From Bacillota bacterium (GTDB lineage: Bacteria; Bacillota; Clostridia; Lachnospirales; Lachnospiraceae): a stretch of 64,000 bases of DNA. Numbering within the stretch: the first letter of the stretch is position 1; each line of letters opens with the position of its first letter. Under the pieces are notes generated by a model. It saw only the letters and a program-made list of their open reading frames with translations. It was not told the DNA's origin and searched no databases. The stretch lies in the NCBI GenBank assembly GCA_029226935.1, contig JAQXYZ010000072.1, forward strand, positions 124,001 to 188,000, given 5' to 3'. Below are positions 1 to 9,757 of the stretch, piece by piece. Position numbers and translations under genes: made by a program.

Positions 1-2
1 TA

Positions 3-173
3 ACCCAGATTATTGCCAATAATGATGTTAAGGGAGTAACCATTGTGAGAATGGAAGTGCCATGCTGCGGTGGACTGGAAATGGCAGCGAAAAAGGCGAT
101 ACAAAACAGCGGAAAATTTATTCCATGGCAGGTAGTAACGATTTCTATTGATGGAACGATTCTGTCTGAATAG
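3..173 (+). CDS. C-terminal fragment of a 4Fe-4S ferredoxin-type protein (truncated by window start)
   Basis: Open frame from position 3 to TAG at 171-173: TQIIANNDVKGVTIVRMEVPCCGGLEMAAKKAIQNSGKFIPWQVVTISIDGTILSE; the EVPCCGGL tail resembles ferredoxin-type proteins found next to cupins in Clostridia. Confidence 0.55.
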   Translation, partial: TQIIANNDVKGVTIVRMEVPCCGGLEMAAKKAIQNSGKFIPWQVVTISIDGTILSE

Positions 174-222
174 ATAAAAATGAGGCGAAAGCTCGCAATT
201 AATAGAAAGGATGGATGGTAAG

Positions 223-558
223 ATGAGCTATATCAAAAATATTGAACACGAGAAGGTGTTGAAATTGGCAGATCAGGTTCAAGTAATGCCCGGACAGATT
301 GTGAGTAAAACATTAGCACAAAACGAGGCAGTGAGCGTTACTTTATTTGCCTTTGCAAAAGGAGAAGAGATTGGTGCACATGATTCTTCAGGGGATGCAT
401 TCGTAACTGTTTTGGAGGGAACTGGAAGATTTACCGTAGGTGGAGTGGAACATGTCGTTCGTGCAGGAGAAGCACTGGTTATGCCTGCGAATATAAAGCA
501 TGCCGTGTATGGAGAAGAAGATTTTAAATGGATTCTTACAGTAGTATTTCCTTCGTAA
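223..558 (+). CDS. Cupin domain protein
   Basis: ORF 211-558, start at 223 preferred (AAGGATGG upstream); cupin motifs GEEIGAHDSSGDAFVTVLEGTGRFTVGG and MPANIKHAV. Confidence 0.85.
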   Translation: MSYIKNIEHEKVLKLADQVQVMPGQIVSKTLAQNEAVSVTLFAFAKGEEIGAHDSSGDAFVTVLEGTGRFTVGGVEHVVRAGEALVMPANIKHAVYGEEDFKWILTVVFPS

Positions 559-590
559 AAAATAACGGATAGTAAATAATAAATTAATAT

Positions 591-646
591 TTACAGATCC
601 AATATGCTGCTTAGCGATGCAGAGTATATTGGGTCTGTAATTTTTT
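591..646 (+). terminator. Rho-independent terminator after the cupin gene
   Basis: TTACAGATCCAATATGCTGC / GCAGAGTATATTGGGTCTGTAA hairpin followed by TTTTTT. Confidence 0.75.
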
Positions 647-702
647 GTGAATGTTTTGATAAAATTATTTGATGTCAAATAAACAGTAAAAAATATATAA
701 GC

Positions 703-743
703 ATGCCGGAGACAAGCTGTTTAATGCAAAATGTCGCCGGCAT
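703..743 (+). other. Hairpin upstream of sortase gene (possible second terminator)
   Basis: ATGCCGGAGACA...TGTCGCCGGCAT, 12-bp stem with one mismatch, followed by TTTATTG. Confidence 0.45.
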
Positions 744-846
744 TTTATTGTGCAACAAAACTTGTACAATATGTGGACAAAATGCTTGAATTAATTTCAA
801 GATATAGTAAAATAAGATATATATGCCATTAAAGGAGAAGTGTGTC

Positions 847-2040
847 ATGCCGGCAGATGAGCTGACAGTTGCAGGAAGACGATTCCGCACTCACGCGGAT
901 TATGAAGCTGCATTACGCGACCAAAGAAAAATAGATAGTATCAAAGCGCAGACCAATTTAAATGACCCCAAGCAGTTATATGAATTATTTCAGGAACTGC
1001 AGAGCGGAATTTATCGTTTTGAGACAACGGTAGGAAATGATTTTGATGATGAAATATACGAAAAGATAGAAGCATTAAAGAAACAGGGAATTACTGCTGA
1101 AAATGCAAAGAATGCACTGAAAGATAAGAAGAAAGCAAAAAAAGAGAAAATTCCAAGAAGTCCCAAGGCATCAAAAACAAAGAAAAATGTTGGAAAAAAG
1201 AAACTGGAAGATTATGACAAGAATATGCAGGAGCAGATTCTTGAGGAGTTAAAGAAGCAGGAAAAACGACGGAAATTGATAGTGGCAGTTGCTTCAGTTG
1301 TGGCAGTTCTATGTTTCGGATATTTTGGCATTTATTATTTCTATAGTGCAAGGACAAGCATGGATTACAATGAGCTTGCAGCGCTTAAGGGAAGTGAAGC
1401 ACTTTCTTCCACACAGGAGAGAAATGAATTTTCATTACATAAGCAGTCTGTCAAGATGCCGGATGTTCTGGATGAATATAAAACTTTATATGAAAAGAAT
1501 AAAAAGCTAATCGGATGGCTTAAAATTGACGATACAATAATAGATTACCCTGTTATGCAGACAAATAATAATGAGTATTATTTGGAGCATAACTTTAATC
1601 AGGAATATGATAGGAACGGAAGCCTTTTTCTTGATTGTGACTGTCAGATTTATCCTCGGTCTACGAATCTGATTATTTATGGACATCACATGAAATCAGG
1701 ACAGATGTTTGGACAGCTTCAGAAATATGCTAAAGCATCTTATGGAAAGAAGCATTCTATCATTCAGTTTGACAGTATTTATGAAAAGGCAACCTATCAG
1801 GTAATGTATGTATTCCGTTCTCAGGTTTATAGTGAGAATGATGTAGTTTTTAAATATTATCAGTTTATAGAGGCAAATTCGGAGAAAGAGTTTGATTCCT
1901 ATATGCAGGAAATGGCAAAGCTGAGTCTGTATGATACAGGGGTTACAGCCAGCTACGGTGATAGTTTGCTTACATTGTCCACCTGTGACAATTCTCAGGA
2001 GGATGGAAGATTTGTAGTGGTTGCTAAGAGAATTCAGTAG
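847..2040 (+). CDS. Class B-like sortase with ~150-aa N-terminal cytoplasmic domain
   Basis: TM segment RKLIVAVASVVAVLCFGYFGIYYFY, then sortase core with DYPVMQTNNNEYYLEHNF, NLIIYGHHM and TLSTCDNS active-site motif; start at 847 placed by AAAGGAG RBS. Confidence 0.88.
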   Translation: MPADELTVAGRRFRTHADYEAALRDQRKIDSIKAQTNLNDPKQLYELFQELQSGIYRFETTVGNDFDDEIYEKIEALKKQGITAENAKNALKDKKKAKKEKIPRSPKASKTKKNVGKKKLEDYDKNMQEQILEELKKQEKRRKLIVAVASVVAVLCFGYFGIYYFYSARTSMDYNELAALKGSEALSSTQERNEFSLHKQSVKMPDVLDEYKTLYEKNKKLIGWLKIDDTIIDYPVMQTNNNEYYLEHNFNQEYDRNGSLFLDCDCQIYPRSTNLIIYGHHMKSGQMFGQLQKYAKASYGKKHSIIQFDSIYEKATYQVMYVFRSQVYSENDVVFKYYQFIEANSEKEFDSYMQEMAKLSLYDTGVTASYGDSLLTLSTCDNSQEDGRFVVVAKRIQ

Positions 2041-2059
2041 CCCAAAAGGAGCGTTACAA

Positions 2060-5000
2060 ATGGCAAAAGGTACGAAAAAGAAACCTAATAGAAAATTGAG
2101 GAGACAGATTCGCAAAACCATAGGTGCGTTACTTATGATTTCTGCGATTACTGTTGCTGCCATTCCGGTGCAGGATGTAAGTGCTGAACCGGGAGTGGAT
2201 GCACAGCCTCAAAAGAAAGTGTGGGTATGGGATACAACACAACAATCCACTAAGGGTAAGCCTGCGGACAGTATTGCCCCATTTTGTGAGAGTACAATAC
2301 CTTATGTCCCAGATAATTCAATTGTATATACCTCCGGTGATGGTAGATTTCAATTTTCATATGTTGATCCCGGCAATGGGATTAAGGTTGCGGTTATTTT
2401 AAACTATAACCCAACGGTTCTAACAGACAGCACTTTGGAAATTCCCAATACAGTGGAGGCATTTCGAAAGTATAAGACAACATCCACAGAAGGGTATTAC
2501 TGCCTTGTTACTAAGGATGACGAATTCATGTTTTATGATGTCTATGAGCAGGATAGGGATTCAAGTAATCGGTTATTATATTCTGTTCCCGAAATTAAGT
2601 ATGACACAGATAAGCATCCGGTTCCACCGGGGGATACGGTTCATCATGTGGGGGATTCTATTGTAGTAAATCAAGATCAGCTGGTAACCAGAGACGGCAA
2701 GCTTGTTTATGTGGAGAGAGTAATAGAGCAGGATGAAGAAAATAGAGATGTAGAGGTAGAAAAGATATATCAGGTAGATCAGGTTATGGTAACTCATCAA
2801 AAGCCCTGCTATTATGAAGCAAGGAATGTGTGGGGGGATAAGGATGATACAGAATTGTACTATCAGGTCAAAAATAGTGTTACTTCTGATAAACCGGATG
2901 GTGAGCTTGTACATCCCATGGAGCAAAATCATTATCGTATCAACGCTGATGTGAAATATATTGGACAACAGTTTATCGATGCTATTCTAGATAGTGATGG
3001 AAATTTGACAGGATGGAAAGTACGAACAGGGGAATATCGAGATGAACCCAATGAAGGTGTTTTTGCCAACAATGCAAATATTACAAATTTAGTTATCGGT
3101 GAGAAACTATCCGGTATCAGTGATTATGCATTTCAAGGGTGCTCAACGCTGCAGAGTGTTTCTTTTGGGAATGATCTTACAACGATTGGGAATGGTGCAT
3201 TTGCAAATTGTATTCGATTAAGCAATTGTAATATGGAATCCAATTCTAATATTCAGGCTTTGGGTAAAGATGCCTTTTATAATTGTACGGCGCTAACCAA
3301 TATCATGATACCGATAAATGTAAAAGCCATTGGAGACAGTTGTTTTGAGGGATGTTTGCGGTTGCAGAGTATTGATTTGTGTGGTGGAAGCAATTTAGAT
3401 ACCATGCTTCAGGTTATAGGAAATTCTGCTTTTAAAAACTGTGCTTCTTTAGGTTCTGTTACGCTGCCAACGCAGTATAATGAAGCTGATTTACAGATTG
3501 GGATTTTTGAAGGTTGCAGCAGCCTACAATATGTGCAGGTACAAAACAGGGATATGAATTTTGTTGATACAGTTGGAGGATATACTTTCGAGAAGTTTAA
3601 AGAAACTGTGCCTAATTCATTTTATTTTATTGGACCTTTACCAAAATCAGAGGAGGATAGAAGCAAGTCTTCGATTCACAGGACGGCAAATGATAAAGCA
3701 ATTGCATTTAAATATCCCGATCAAGAATTGTATGAGGTAGTAAAGGAAGAAAAAGCAAGTACAGGAACAAGCCCTGATCCTGCAAGGATAACTTATCAGG
3801 TAAATAATCAGAATGAATTGGTAAAGGTATGGATTGAAGGACAGCCAGAAAACATTACTCTTCCAGAAACGATTGGACCTTATGGAATATCATCTATTGG
3901 TGCGGGAAGTTTTAACGATAATTGTACTTTAGGGAAGATAACCATTCCTGCATCAGTAACATCCATAGGTGATAATGCGTTTAAGGGATGCCATGAGCTT
4001 AAAACAGTCATCTTTACAGATGCATCAACCATGCAGTCTATTGGAACAGATGCATTTAAAACACAGGTAGTTACATGTACACATACCTGCAGTGATCCCA
4101 AGCTTACCTTTGTCGGTGCGATGATGAACTCGGCAGGTGCAGATACTGTTCCATTTATCTATGCCATGAATGGGGTAAGCAATATCAATAATCCTAATCA
4201 GGAGAAGATTTGGATTACCTGCCACAGTGGATGGCCGACCAACCTTGAAGTGCAGTATAATTTTGATCCCCTTACGCAAACAGGCGAAGCACAGTTAGTT
4301 GGGTATCCGAGATATGAAATGATTAATGATGCTTTAAAAGCCGCTGATTGGGTATCGAAACTTCCATATGTCACAACGGAAAATCAAACAGAATATACCA
4401 ATATGGTTACTAAGGCAACAAAGTATTACGAATATAAGAAAGATCCCGATCATTGGTCAGGTCCTGTTCCTGAACAACCAACAGAAAACGAAATGGCGAT
4501 CGTGACTTCTACACTGAATGTAGCAATTCCTTCCAGTGTAGACAGTATCAAGCCAGGTTTGTTCTCCGGCTATACATATGATGAAAATGGAGAAGCTAAG
4601 CCGGTTGCTGGGATTACTTCAGATGAATACATTCAAACCATCCTTTTTAACGGTGTAGATGAAGTGGAACCCTATACCTTTAAAGGGTGTACTGCTCTGA
4701 AATCAGCTGACCTGATTGGAAGTGAGTTTATAGGTGATTATGCTTTTGATGGATGTACATCATTGGAAGTGGCAACACTGGGAGAGGGTTTGCAGGATAT
4801 CGGTTTACGCCCATTCAGAGGATGTACGGCAATGACGACAATTAACAGCCTCACCCCCAATTATTGGTGCAGGGATGGAGTGTTGTATCAAAAGACGGAT
4901 GAGGGAACAGAAATCGTAGAATGTCTGGAAGGAAGAGGAGGTAATTTTGGTTCTTATTCTGTAGGACCGGACGAACTTTCCGGGGTAACCTCCATCAAAG

Positions 5001-6967
5001 AAGAGGCATTTATGGGATGCAGTAAGGTGGGAAAAGTTGATTTGTCATCATCTACAGTTGATGTGATCCCGGAAAAATGCTTTAGCGAAACAAGCGATTT
5101 AAATACAGTTGTTTTGCCGGATACGGTTAAGAATATTGAAGCAGATTCCTTTAAAGACAGTAAAATCAGATTGCTTACAATTCCGGGAATGCAGGCGTAT
5201 ATTGCACAGGATGCGTTTAAAAGCACGCCTGATCAGCAGACAATTATTTTTGAATGTGTGGAGGGAACAACGGCTGACCGATATGCCAAGCAGTATAATT
5301 ATATTAATCCCGAATATGGTAAAGTGAATTTGGAGCATACTGTTTATTTCTGGGATTATCCAAACTATCCGGATACGACTACCAAAAGTTTATTCCACAA
5401 GGTTAAGGTAGTAGATGGACAGGATGCAGTGCCGCCTACCAGTACACCTAGCCATGAAGGACATCCTTTTAGCCGCTGGACGGATTATACCAATATCGTA
5501 AGGGATACAGATGTATATCCGGTCTTTGGTGAAAATTCTTATGTAGTAACTTTTATTGATACCATTGCAGGTAAAGAACTTAAGGTAGAGACTGTTGCAG
5601 AAGGAAAGAGTGCAACACCGCCTGAAGCACCAACTCATGATGGATATACCTTTACGGGATGGGTGCCGGATTATCATAGCATTACCAAGGATACAACAAT
5701 CCTCACGCAGTATAAGGATAATTCGGGTTCTTCAAGCAGACATACGGTTACGTTTTACTCTTATGATGGAAAAACGATTGTCAGTCAGCAGAAGGTTGAC
5801 CATGAAGGGGCAGCAACAGAACCTGTGCCGCCGACCCGAGAGGGATATACATTTACTGCATGGGTGCCGGATACTTATAAAAATGTAACACAGGATCTGA
5901 ATATTATTGCATCCTATACACCTGTTACACCTACACCTACACCGACACCGGGAACATCGCCAAGTGCGTCGCCATCTTCAAGTTCGACGCCGTCACCGAC
6001 AAATAGACCTGGCAGCACAGCATCACCATCACCGACCCCGACCCCAACACCTACTACGGTGCCGGAGGTTAAGAAATATACAGTGTCCGTATCCGGTGGA
6101 AGTGGAAGTGGTAGCTATCCGGCAGGGGCAGTGGTTGCAGTTAATGCCTACTTCAGAGGAGAAGGGCAAAGCTTTGATAAGTGGACGTCCTCTACAGCAG
6201 GTGTAGGATTTGCAGATCCCAATGCAGCATCTACTACGTTTACCATGCCTGCAGCAAATGTGGCAATTACGGCTACATATAAGACTGGAAGCACAAGTTC
6301 AGGAGGTTCAGGCACCGGAACAAATACAGGCTCAAGTTCATCCTCCGGCAACGGAGGAAGCAGTTCTTCCGGTACAAGCCAGTCCTCCAATAATGGTACA
6401 ACTGTACAGGTAACGAAGCCGGGGATTTCCAATACTAATCTGGCAGGAGCTACGGTCAGTGGAGCAACGGACAATTTTGTTATTAAAGTATCGGAAGACC
6501 AGTCGGCAGCAAGTGCAGTAGTAGCAGCACTTCAGGCAAAATACGGAGATATCAGCAGGATTAAGTATCTGCCTATGGATATCAGCTTATATGATTCCAG
6601 CGGACGAACCAAGATTGCAGACACTTCAGGAATTTCGGTAAATATGACGCTCCCGTTGCCGGATGATTTGGTGCAGTATGCAGGAAACAATAAGGTGGCT
6701 GCTGTATCAAACGGAACTTTGGAAGAGTTAAATGCCAGATTTACTACTGTGGATGGAGTGCCCTGCGTGAACTTTACGGCAACACATTTCTCACCGTATG
6801 TAGTTTATGTAGACACTGCAAATCTGACAGCAGGAACCATCGACGTGACACCTAAGACAGGTGATCCTATTCATCCGAAATGGTTCCTTGCACTGGGAAT
6901 GGCATGTGTTTCATTGATTCTTTTCTTTAAGCGTGATAAAGCAGTAGTAAAAACAAAGACAGCATAG
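2060..6967 (+). CDS. Secreted BspA-type leucine-rich repeat (LRR_5) protein with Listeria-Bacteroides-type repeats and sortase signal
   Basis: Signal peptide; repeated AFxGCxxLxxVxxxxxxxxIGxxAF units; three ~65-aa repeats (5.33-5.92 kb); Pro/Thr/Ser-rich spacer; C-term TPKTGDPIHPKWFLALGMACVSLILFFKRDK; RBS AAAAGGAG before 2060. Confidence 0.9.
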   Translation: MAKGTKKKPNRKLRRQIRKTIGALLMISAITVAAIPVQDVSAEPGVDAQPQKKVWVWDTTQQSTKGKPADSIAPFCESTIPYVPDNSIVYTSGDGRFQFSYVDPGNGIKVAVILNYNPTVLTDSTLEIPNTVEAFRKYKTTSTEGYYCLVTKDDEFMFYDVYEQDRDSSNRLLYSVPEIKYDTDKHPVPPGDTVHHVGDSIVVNQDQLVTRDGKLVYVERVIEQDEENRDVEVEKIYQVDQVMVTHQKPCYYEARNVWGDKDDTELYYQVKNSVTSDKPDGELVHPMEQNHYRINADVKYIGQQFIDAILDSDGNLTGWKVRTGEYRDEPNEGVFANNANITNLVIGEKLSGISDYAFQGCSTLQSVSFGNDLTTIGNGAFANCIRLSNCNMESNSNIQALGKDAFYNCTALTNIMIPINVKAIGDSCFEGCLRLQSIDLCGGSNLDTMLQVIGNSAFKNCASLGSVTLPTQYNEADLQIGIFEGCSSLQYVQVQNRDMNFVDTVGGYTFEKFKETVPNSFYFIGPLPKSEEDRSKSSIHRTANDKAIAFKYPDQELYEVVKEEKASTGTSPDPARITYQVNNQNELVKVWIEGQPENITLPETIGPYGISSIGAGSFNDNCTLGKITIPASVTSIGDNAFKGCHELKTVIFTDASTMQSIGTDAFKTQVVTCTHTCSDPKLTFVGAMMNSAGADTVPFIYAMNGVSNINNPNQEKIWITCHSGWPTNLEVQYNFDPLTQTGEAQLVGYPRYEMINDALKAADWVSKLPYVTTENQTEYTNMVTKATKYYEYKKDPDHWSGPVPEQPTENEMAIVTSTLNVAIPSSVDSIKPGLFSGYTYDENGEAKPVAGITSDEYIQTILFNGVDEVEPYTFKGCTALKSADLIGSEFIGDYAFDGCTSLEVATLGEGLQDIGLRPFRGCTAMTTINSLTPNYWCRDGVLYQKTDEGTEIVECLEGRGGNFGSYSVGPDELSGVTSIKEEAFMGCSKVGKVDLSSSTVDVIPEKCFSETSDLNTVVLPDTVKNIEADSFKDSKIRLLTIPGMQAYIAQDAFKSTPDQQTIIFECVEGTTADRYAKQYNYINPEYGKVNLEHTVYFWDYPNYPDTTTKSLFHKVKVVDGQDAVPPTSTPSHEGHPFSRWTDYTNIVRDTDVYPVFGENSYVVTFIDTIAGKELKVETVAEGKSATPPEAPTHDGYTFTGWVPDYHSITKDTTILTQYKDNSGSSSRHTVTFYSYDGKTIVSQQKVDHEGAATEPVPPTREGYTFTAWVPDTYKNVTQDLNIIASYTPVTPTPTPTPGTSPSASPSSSSTPSPTNRPGSTASPSPTPTPTPTTVPEVKKYTVSVSGGSGSGSYPAGAVVAVNAYFRGEGQSFDKWTSSTAGVGFADPNAASTTFTMPAANVAITATYKTGSTSSGGSGTGTNTGSSSSSGNGGSSSSGTSQSSNNGTTVQVTKPGISNTNLAGATVSGATDNFVIKVSEDQSAASAVVAALQAKYGDISRIKYLPMDISLYDSSGRTKIADTSGISVNMTLPLPDDLVQYAGNNKVAAVSNGTLEELNARFTTVDGVPCVNFTATHFSPYVVYVDTANLTAGTIDVTPKTGDPIHPKWFLALGMACVSLILFFKRDKAVVKTKTA
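5330..5920 (+). repeat. Three tandem Listeria-Bacteroides (Flg_new-like) repeats within the LRR protein
   Basis: HTVYFWDYPN.., YVVTFIDTIAGKELKVETVAEGKSATPPEAPTHDGYTFTGWVPDYHSITKDTTI, HTVTFYSYDGKTIVSQQKVDHEGAATEPVPPTREGYTFTAWVPDTYKNVTQDLNI. Confidence 0.75.
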
Positions 6968-6977
6968 GAGAGCTCCT

Positions 6978-9701
6978 GTGAACAGAAAAATTGCAAAGAC
7001 GTTGAGTGCACTGCTATTGATAACAGCAATAGCAGTGACTCAGGTACCTGCATCAGATGCAGAAGCTGTGGCGCCTGCATCTGATTTTCAAATGGATGGA
7101 ACAAAATTAATGAAATATTCAGGCACGGCTGAGGTCGTGTCTATTCCCGATGGTGTAAAAAGTATCGGTGAGGAGGCCTTTGCCGGAAATGATAATTTGA
7201 TTAAGGTGACGGTAAGTGGTGATGTGGAGTCCATTGGGTATCGTTCTTTTGCAGATTGCGATAATCTTCGTACCATTACGGTGGGAGATCGTGTGGAAGA
7301 GATTGGAACAGCTGCATTCAGTAATAATAAGGAACTGGTAAATGTCTCTTTAGGAGCAAATGTCAGGAAATTGGGAAGCGGCATATTTGCGGGATGCAGT
7401 CAGCTGAAAGATTTATCGATTTCAGAGGACAATTCTTATTTATATTATTCCAATGGTATTTTGTATGATGATGAGCAGACAAAAGTATATGCTTTGATGC
7501 CCGCCTGTGAAAAAGGGGCTTATACATTACCCGGAACAGTTTCGGAAATTGAGGCATATGCATTCTGGGGAAATCCGTATTTGGAAAAGGTAACTCTTGG
7601 AAGCGGACTTAATGAGGTCCCGGCATATGCTTTTTCAAACTGTCTGAATTTGAAAGAGGTTGAAATTCCTTTGACAGTGAGAGGAATTGGTGCCAAAGCC
7701 TTTGAAGACTGTGTGAATCTTACAAAGGTTACACTGCCGGATTCTATGGCAGTTATTAGTGACAGTGCCTTTGATGGCTGTCCTAATGTAGAGTTTGTGG
7801 CAACACCGGGAACCTATAGTGCAGACTTTGCAGCGGCATTCAGAACTTCCGATGTGGAAGAGGTAGAGTATGAGGATGTACAGGATGCACAGACGGTTGA
7901 GGCAGATTCAATTTCAAATGAAAAAGAAAGTGCTGTGCCGACAGTCAACTCTTCCCCCACACCTACAGCGGAACTGACAGCGATAACAGAAACAGTAAAT
8001 AATAAGACGCTGTTGGGAGAATCCAGTATCGTTTCTGGAAGAGCAGTAATTTTTATTGACAACAGACGCTCTACAGTTATTGATGGAAATACTGTTTCTA
8101 ACAGGATTGACCTTTCAGATATGGCAGAAACCGATGAAAGGAAGGAAGCAGATGATGACAGTGGAACCAAGGCAGGATTGGAAGGTCTTTTGATAGACAA
8201 TGCACAGAAGGGAAAGGATTTTCCCAAGTATACCATTGTCAATGATACACAAATTGCTTCTCAGGCTTTTTATCAGGACACTGACCTTACTGAATATACG
8301 ATTGAGGATGGAATTACACAGATTGGAGAGTTCGCTTTTGCAAGATCAGGACTTACGAAAGTGGTTATACCTGAAGGCGTGACACGCATCGGTTATGGTG
8401 CTTTTTATCATTGTGACAAGTTAAGCGAAATAATCATACCGGATTCTGTGACGGAAATTGAACCTTATGCGTTTGAAAAGACTCCTTGGATAGAAAATGA
8501 AAAGACAGCAACCTATCCTTTTCTAATAGCAGGAGACGGAATTTTGATTGCTTATGCTGGAAGTGACAGCGTGATTAATATTCCAAGTGGCGTAAAACAA
8601 ATCGGTCCCGGTGTGTTTAAGGATCATATGGGTATTACTGCAGTCAATATTCCTGATACAGTTCAGGTCATAGGAGAAGAAGCTTTTATGAACTGCAAGA
8701 ACTTAAAGACGGTAAATGGGGGCAGAAGCCTCGTAGCTGTGAAAGACAGAGCTTTTATGAATTGTCCTTTGTCACAGGTCATTATACCTGAAACCATGCT
8801 GGAAGTAGGACTGGGTGCATACGCACTTGGAAACGGAACAGATACGGTTGTGTTTCAGGGAGATGAACTTCCCAGACTTTCGGTTGGACAGGGGGCTAAG
8901 CGTCTTGCTAATAAGGAATATCGCACTTATGCTTTTGACAATATCAAAAATGCTATAGTTCCTGATAGAATCAGCAATTTTGATGGAACGGTACTGGAGG
9001 CAGGAACCTATGGTTTCAGAGGAATTGTTTGCAGTGAATCAGGTAATCAGATTGCAGATAACAGGGATGGGGTTGTTAAAGAGGATGGAAGTGAAGTGGT
9101 GCTTCGAATCAGCAGCAAATCTATCGCTGACGGTGAGAATATGATGGCTTCCATTCCCGGTGAAAATGATGCATATGTACTGAAAATCACAGATTCACAG
9201 GAAGCTGAGGAAAAGATTGTGAAAGCCTATGGAGAGATATATGGTGGTAGAACTCCTTTAAACTTGAAAGCGTATGAGGCGGTTCTTTATGATGCATCAG
9301 GCAGTATCCCAATCAATAAGCTTGGCAAACAGTATATTTCAGTGCAAATGAAAGTTCCTGATGGGATATCTGTGGATAATCTTCATGTTGTCACCCTTGA
9401 TCAGGATGGACAGTTGGAGGCAGTACCTCATCGCATTACAGAATTTAATGATGGCAACTATATTCAATTTACCACCAGCCATTTTTCTCCGATTGGTATT
9501 TATAATTATTCTTCAGTTGATGGACAGGCGCTGGTAACAAATGGAAAAGCCGTGATTTCAAATCTGTCGGGAAGTAAGGATAATACTCCTGATACAGGAG
9601 ATCCCCTGCATCCCAAGTGGTTTCTTGCAGTCGGTCTTTTGGCGGGATCGGTTGCCCTGTTCTTTTATAAAGGAAAACCAAAACAAAATTTAAATAGATA
9701 G
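6978..9701 (+). CDS. Second secreted BspA-type leucine-rich repeat protein with sortase signal
   Basis: GTG start, signal peptide MNRKIAKTLSALLLITAIAVTQVPASDA, LRR_5 repeats, C-term TPDTGDPLHPKWFLAVGLLAGSVALFFYKGK. Confidence 0.88.
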   Translation: MNRKIAKTLSALLLITAIAVTQVPASDAEAVAPASDFQMDGTKLMKYSGTAEVVSIPDGVKSIGEEAFAGNDNLIKVTVSGDVESIGYRSFADCDNLRTITVGDRVEEIGTAAFSNNKELVNVSLGANVRKLGSGIFAGCSQLKDLSISEDNSYLYYSNGILYDDEQTKVYALMPACEKGAYTLPGTVSEIEAYAFWGNPYLEKVTLGSGLNEVPAYAFSNCLNLKEVEIPLTVRGIGAKAFEDCVNLTKVTLPDSMAVISDSAFDGCPNVEFVATPGTYSADFAAAFRTSDVEEVEYEDVQDAQTVEADSISNEKESAVPTVNSSPTPTAELTAITETVNNKTLLGESSIVSGRAVIFIDNRRSTVIDGNTVSNRIDLSDMAETDERKEADDDSGTKAGLEGLLIDNAQKGKDFPKYTIVNDTQIASQAFYQDTDLTEYTIEDGITQIGEFAFARSGLTKVVIPEGVTRIGYGAFYHCDKLSEIIIPDSVTEIEPYAFEKTPWIENEKTATYPFLIAGDGILIAYAGSDSVINIPSGVKQIGPGVFKDHMGITAVNIPDTVQVIGEEAFMNCKNLKTVNGGRSLVAVKDRAFMNCPLSQVIIPETMLEVGLGAYALGNGTDTVVFQGDELPRLSVGQGAKRLANKEYRTYAFDNIKNAIVPDRISNFDGTVLEAGTYGFRGIVCSESGNQIADNRDGVVKEDGSEVVLRISSKSIADGENMMASIPGENDAYVLKITDSQEAEEKIVKAYGEIYGGRTPLNLKAYEAVLYDASGSIPINKLGKQYISVQMKVPDGISVDNLHVVTLDQDGQLEAVPHRITEFNDGNYIQFTTSHFSPIGIYNYSSVDGQALVTNGKAVISNLSGSKDNTPDTGDPLHPKWFLAVGLLAGSVALFFYKGKPKQNLNR

Positions 9702-9714
9702 AAACAGCACTGTT

Positions 9715-9757
9715 AAAAACTCCCGGCATATGATAATTAAAAAGCTGGGAGTTTTTT
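9715..9757 (+). terminator. Intrinsic terminator whose 3' arm also carries the RBS of the next gene
   Basis: AAAAACTCCCGGC / GCTGGGAGTTTTT 13-bp stem (one G-U), 16-nt loop, T6 tract; next ATG begins at 9758. Confidence 0.8.

Noticed and set aside
3060-5200. Periodic sequence in LRR region as a possible CRISPR or DNA tandem repeat
   Set aside because: Periodicity is at the protein level (LRR_5 units of ~23 aa) with diverged DNA; no identical repeats with unique spacers.
5907-6206. His/Arg-rich 99-aa plus-strand ORF
   Set aside because: Out-of-frame reading of the Pro/Thr/Ser-rich spacer of the LRR protein.
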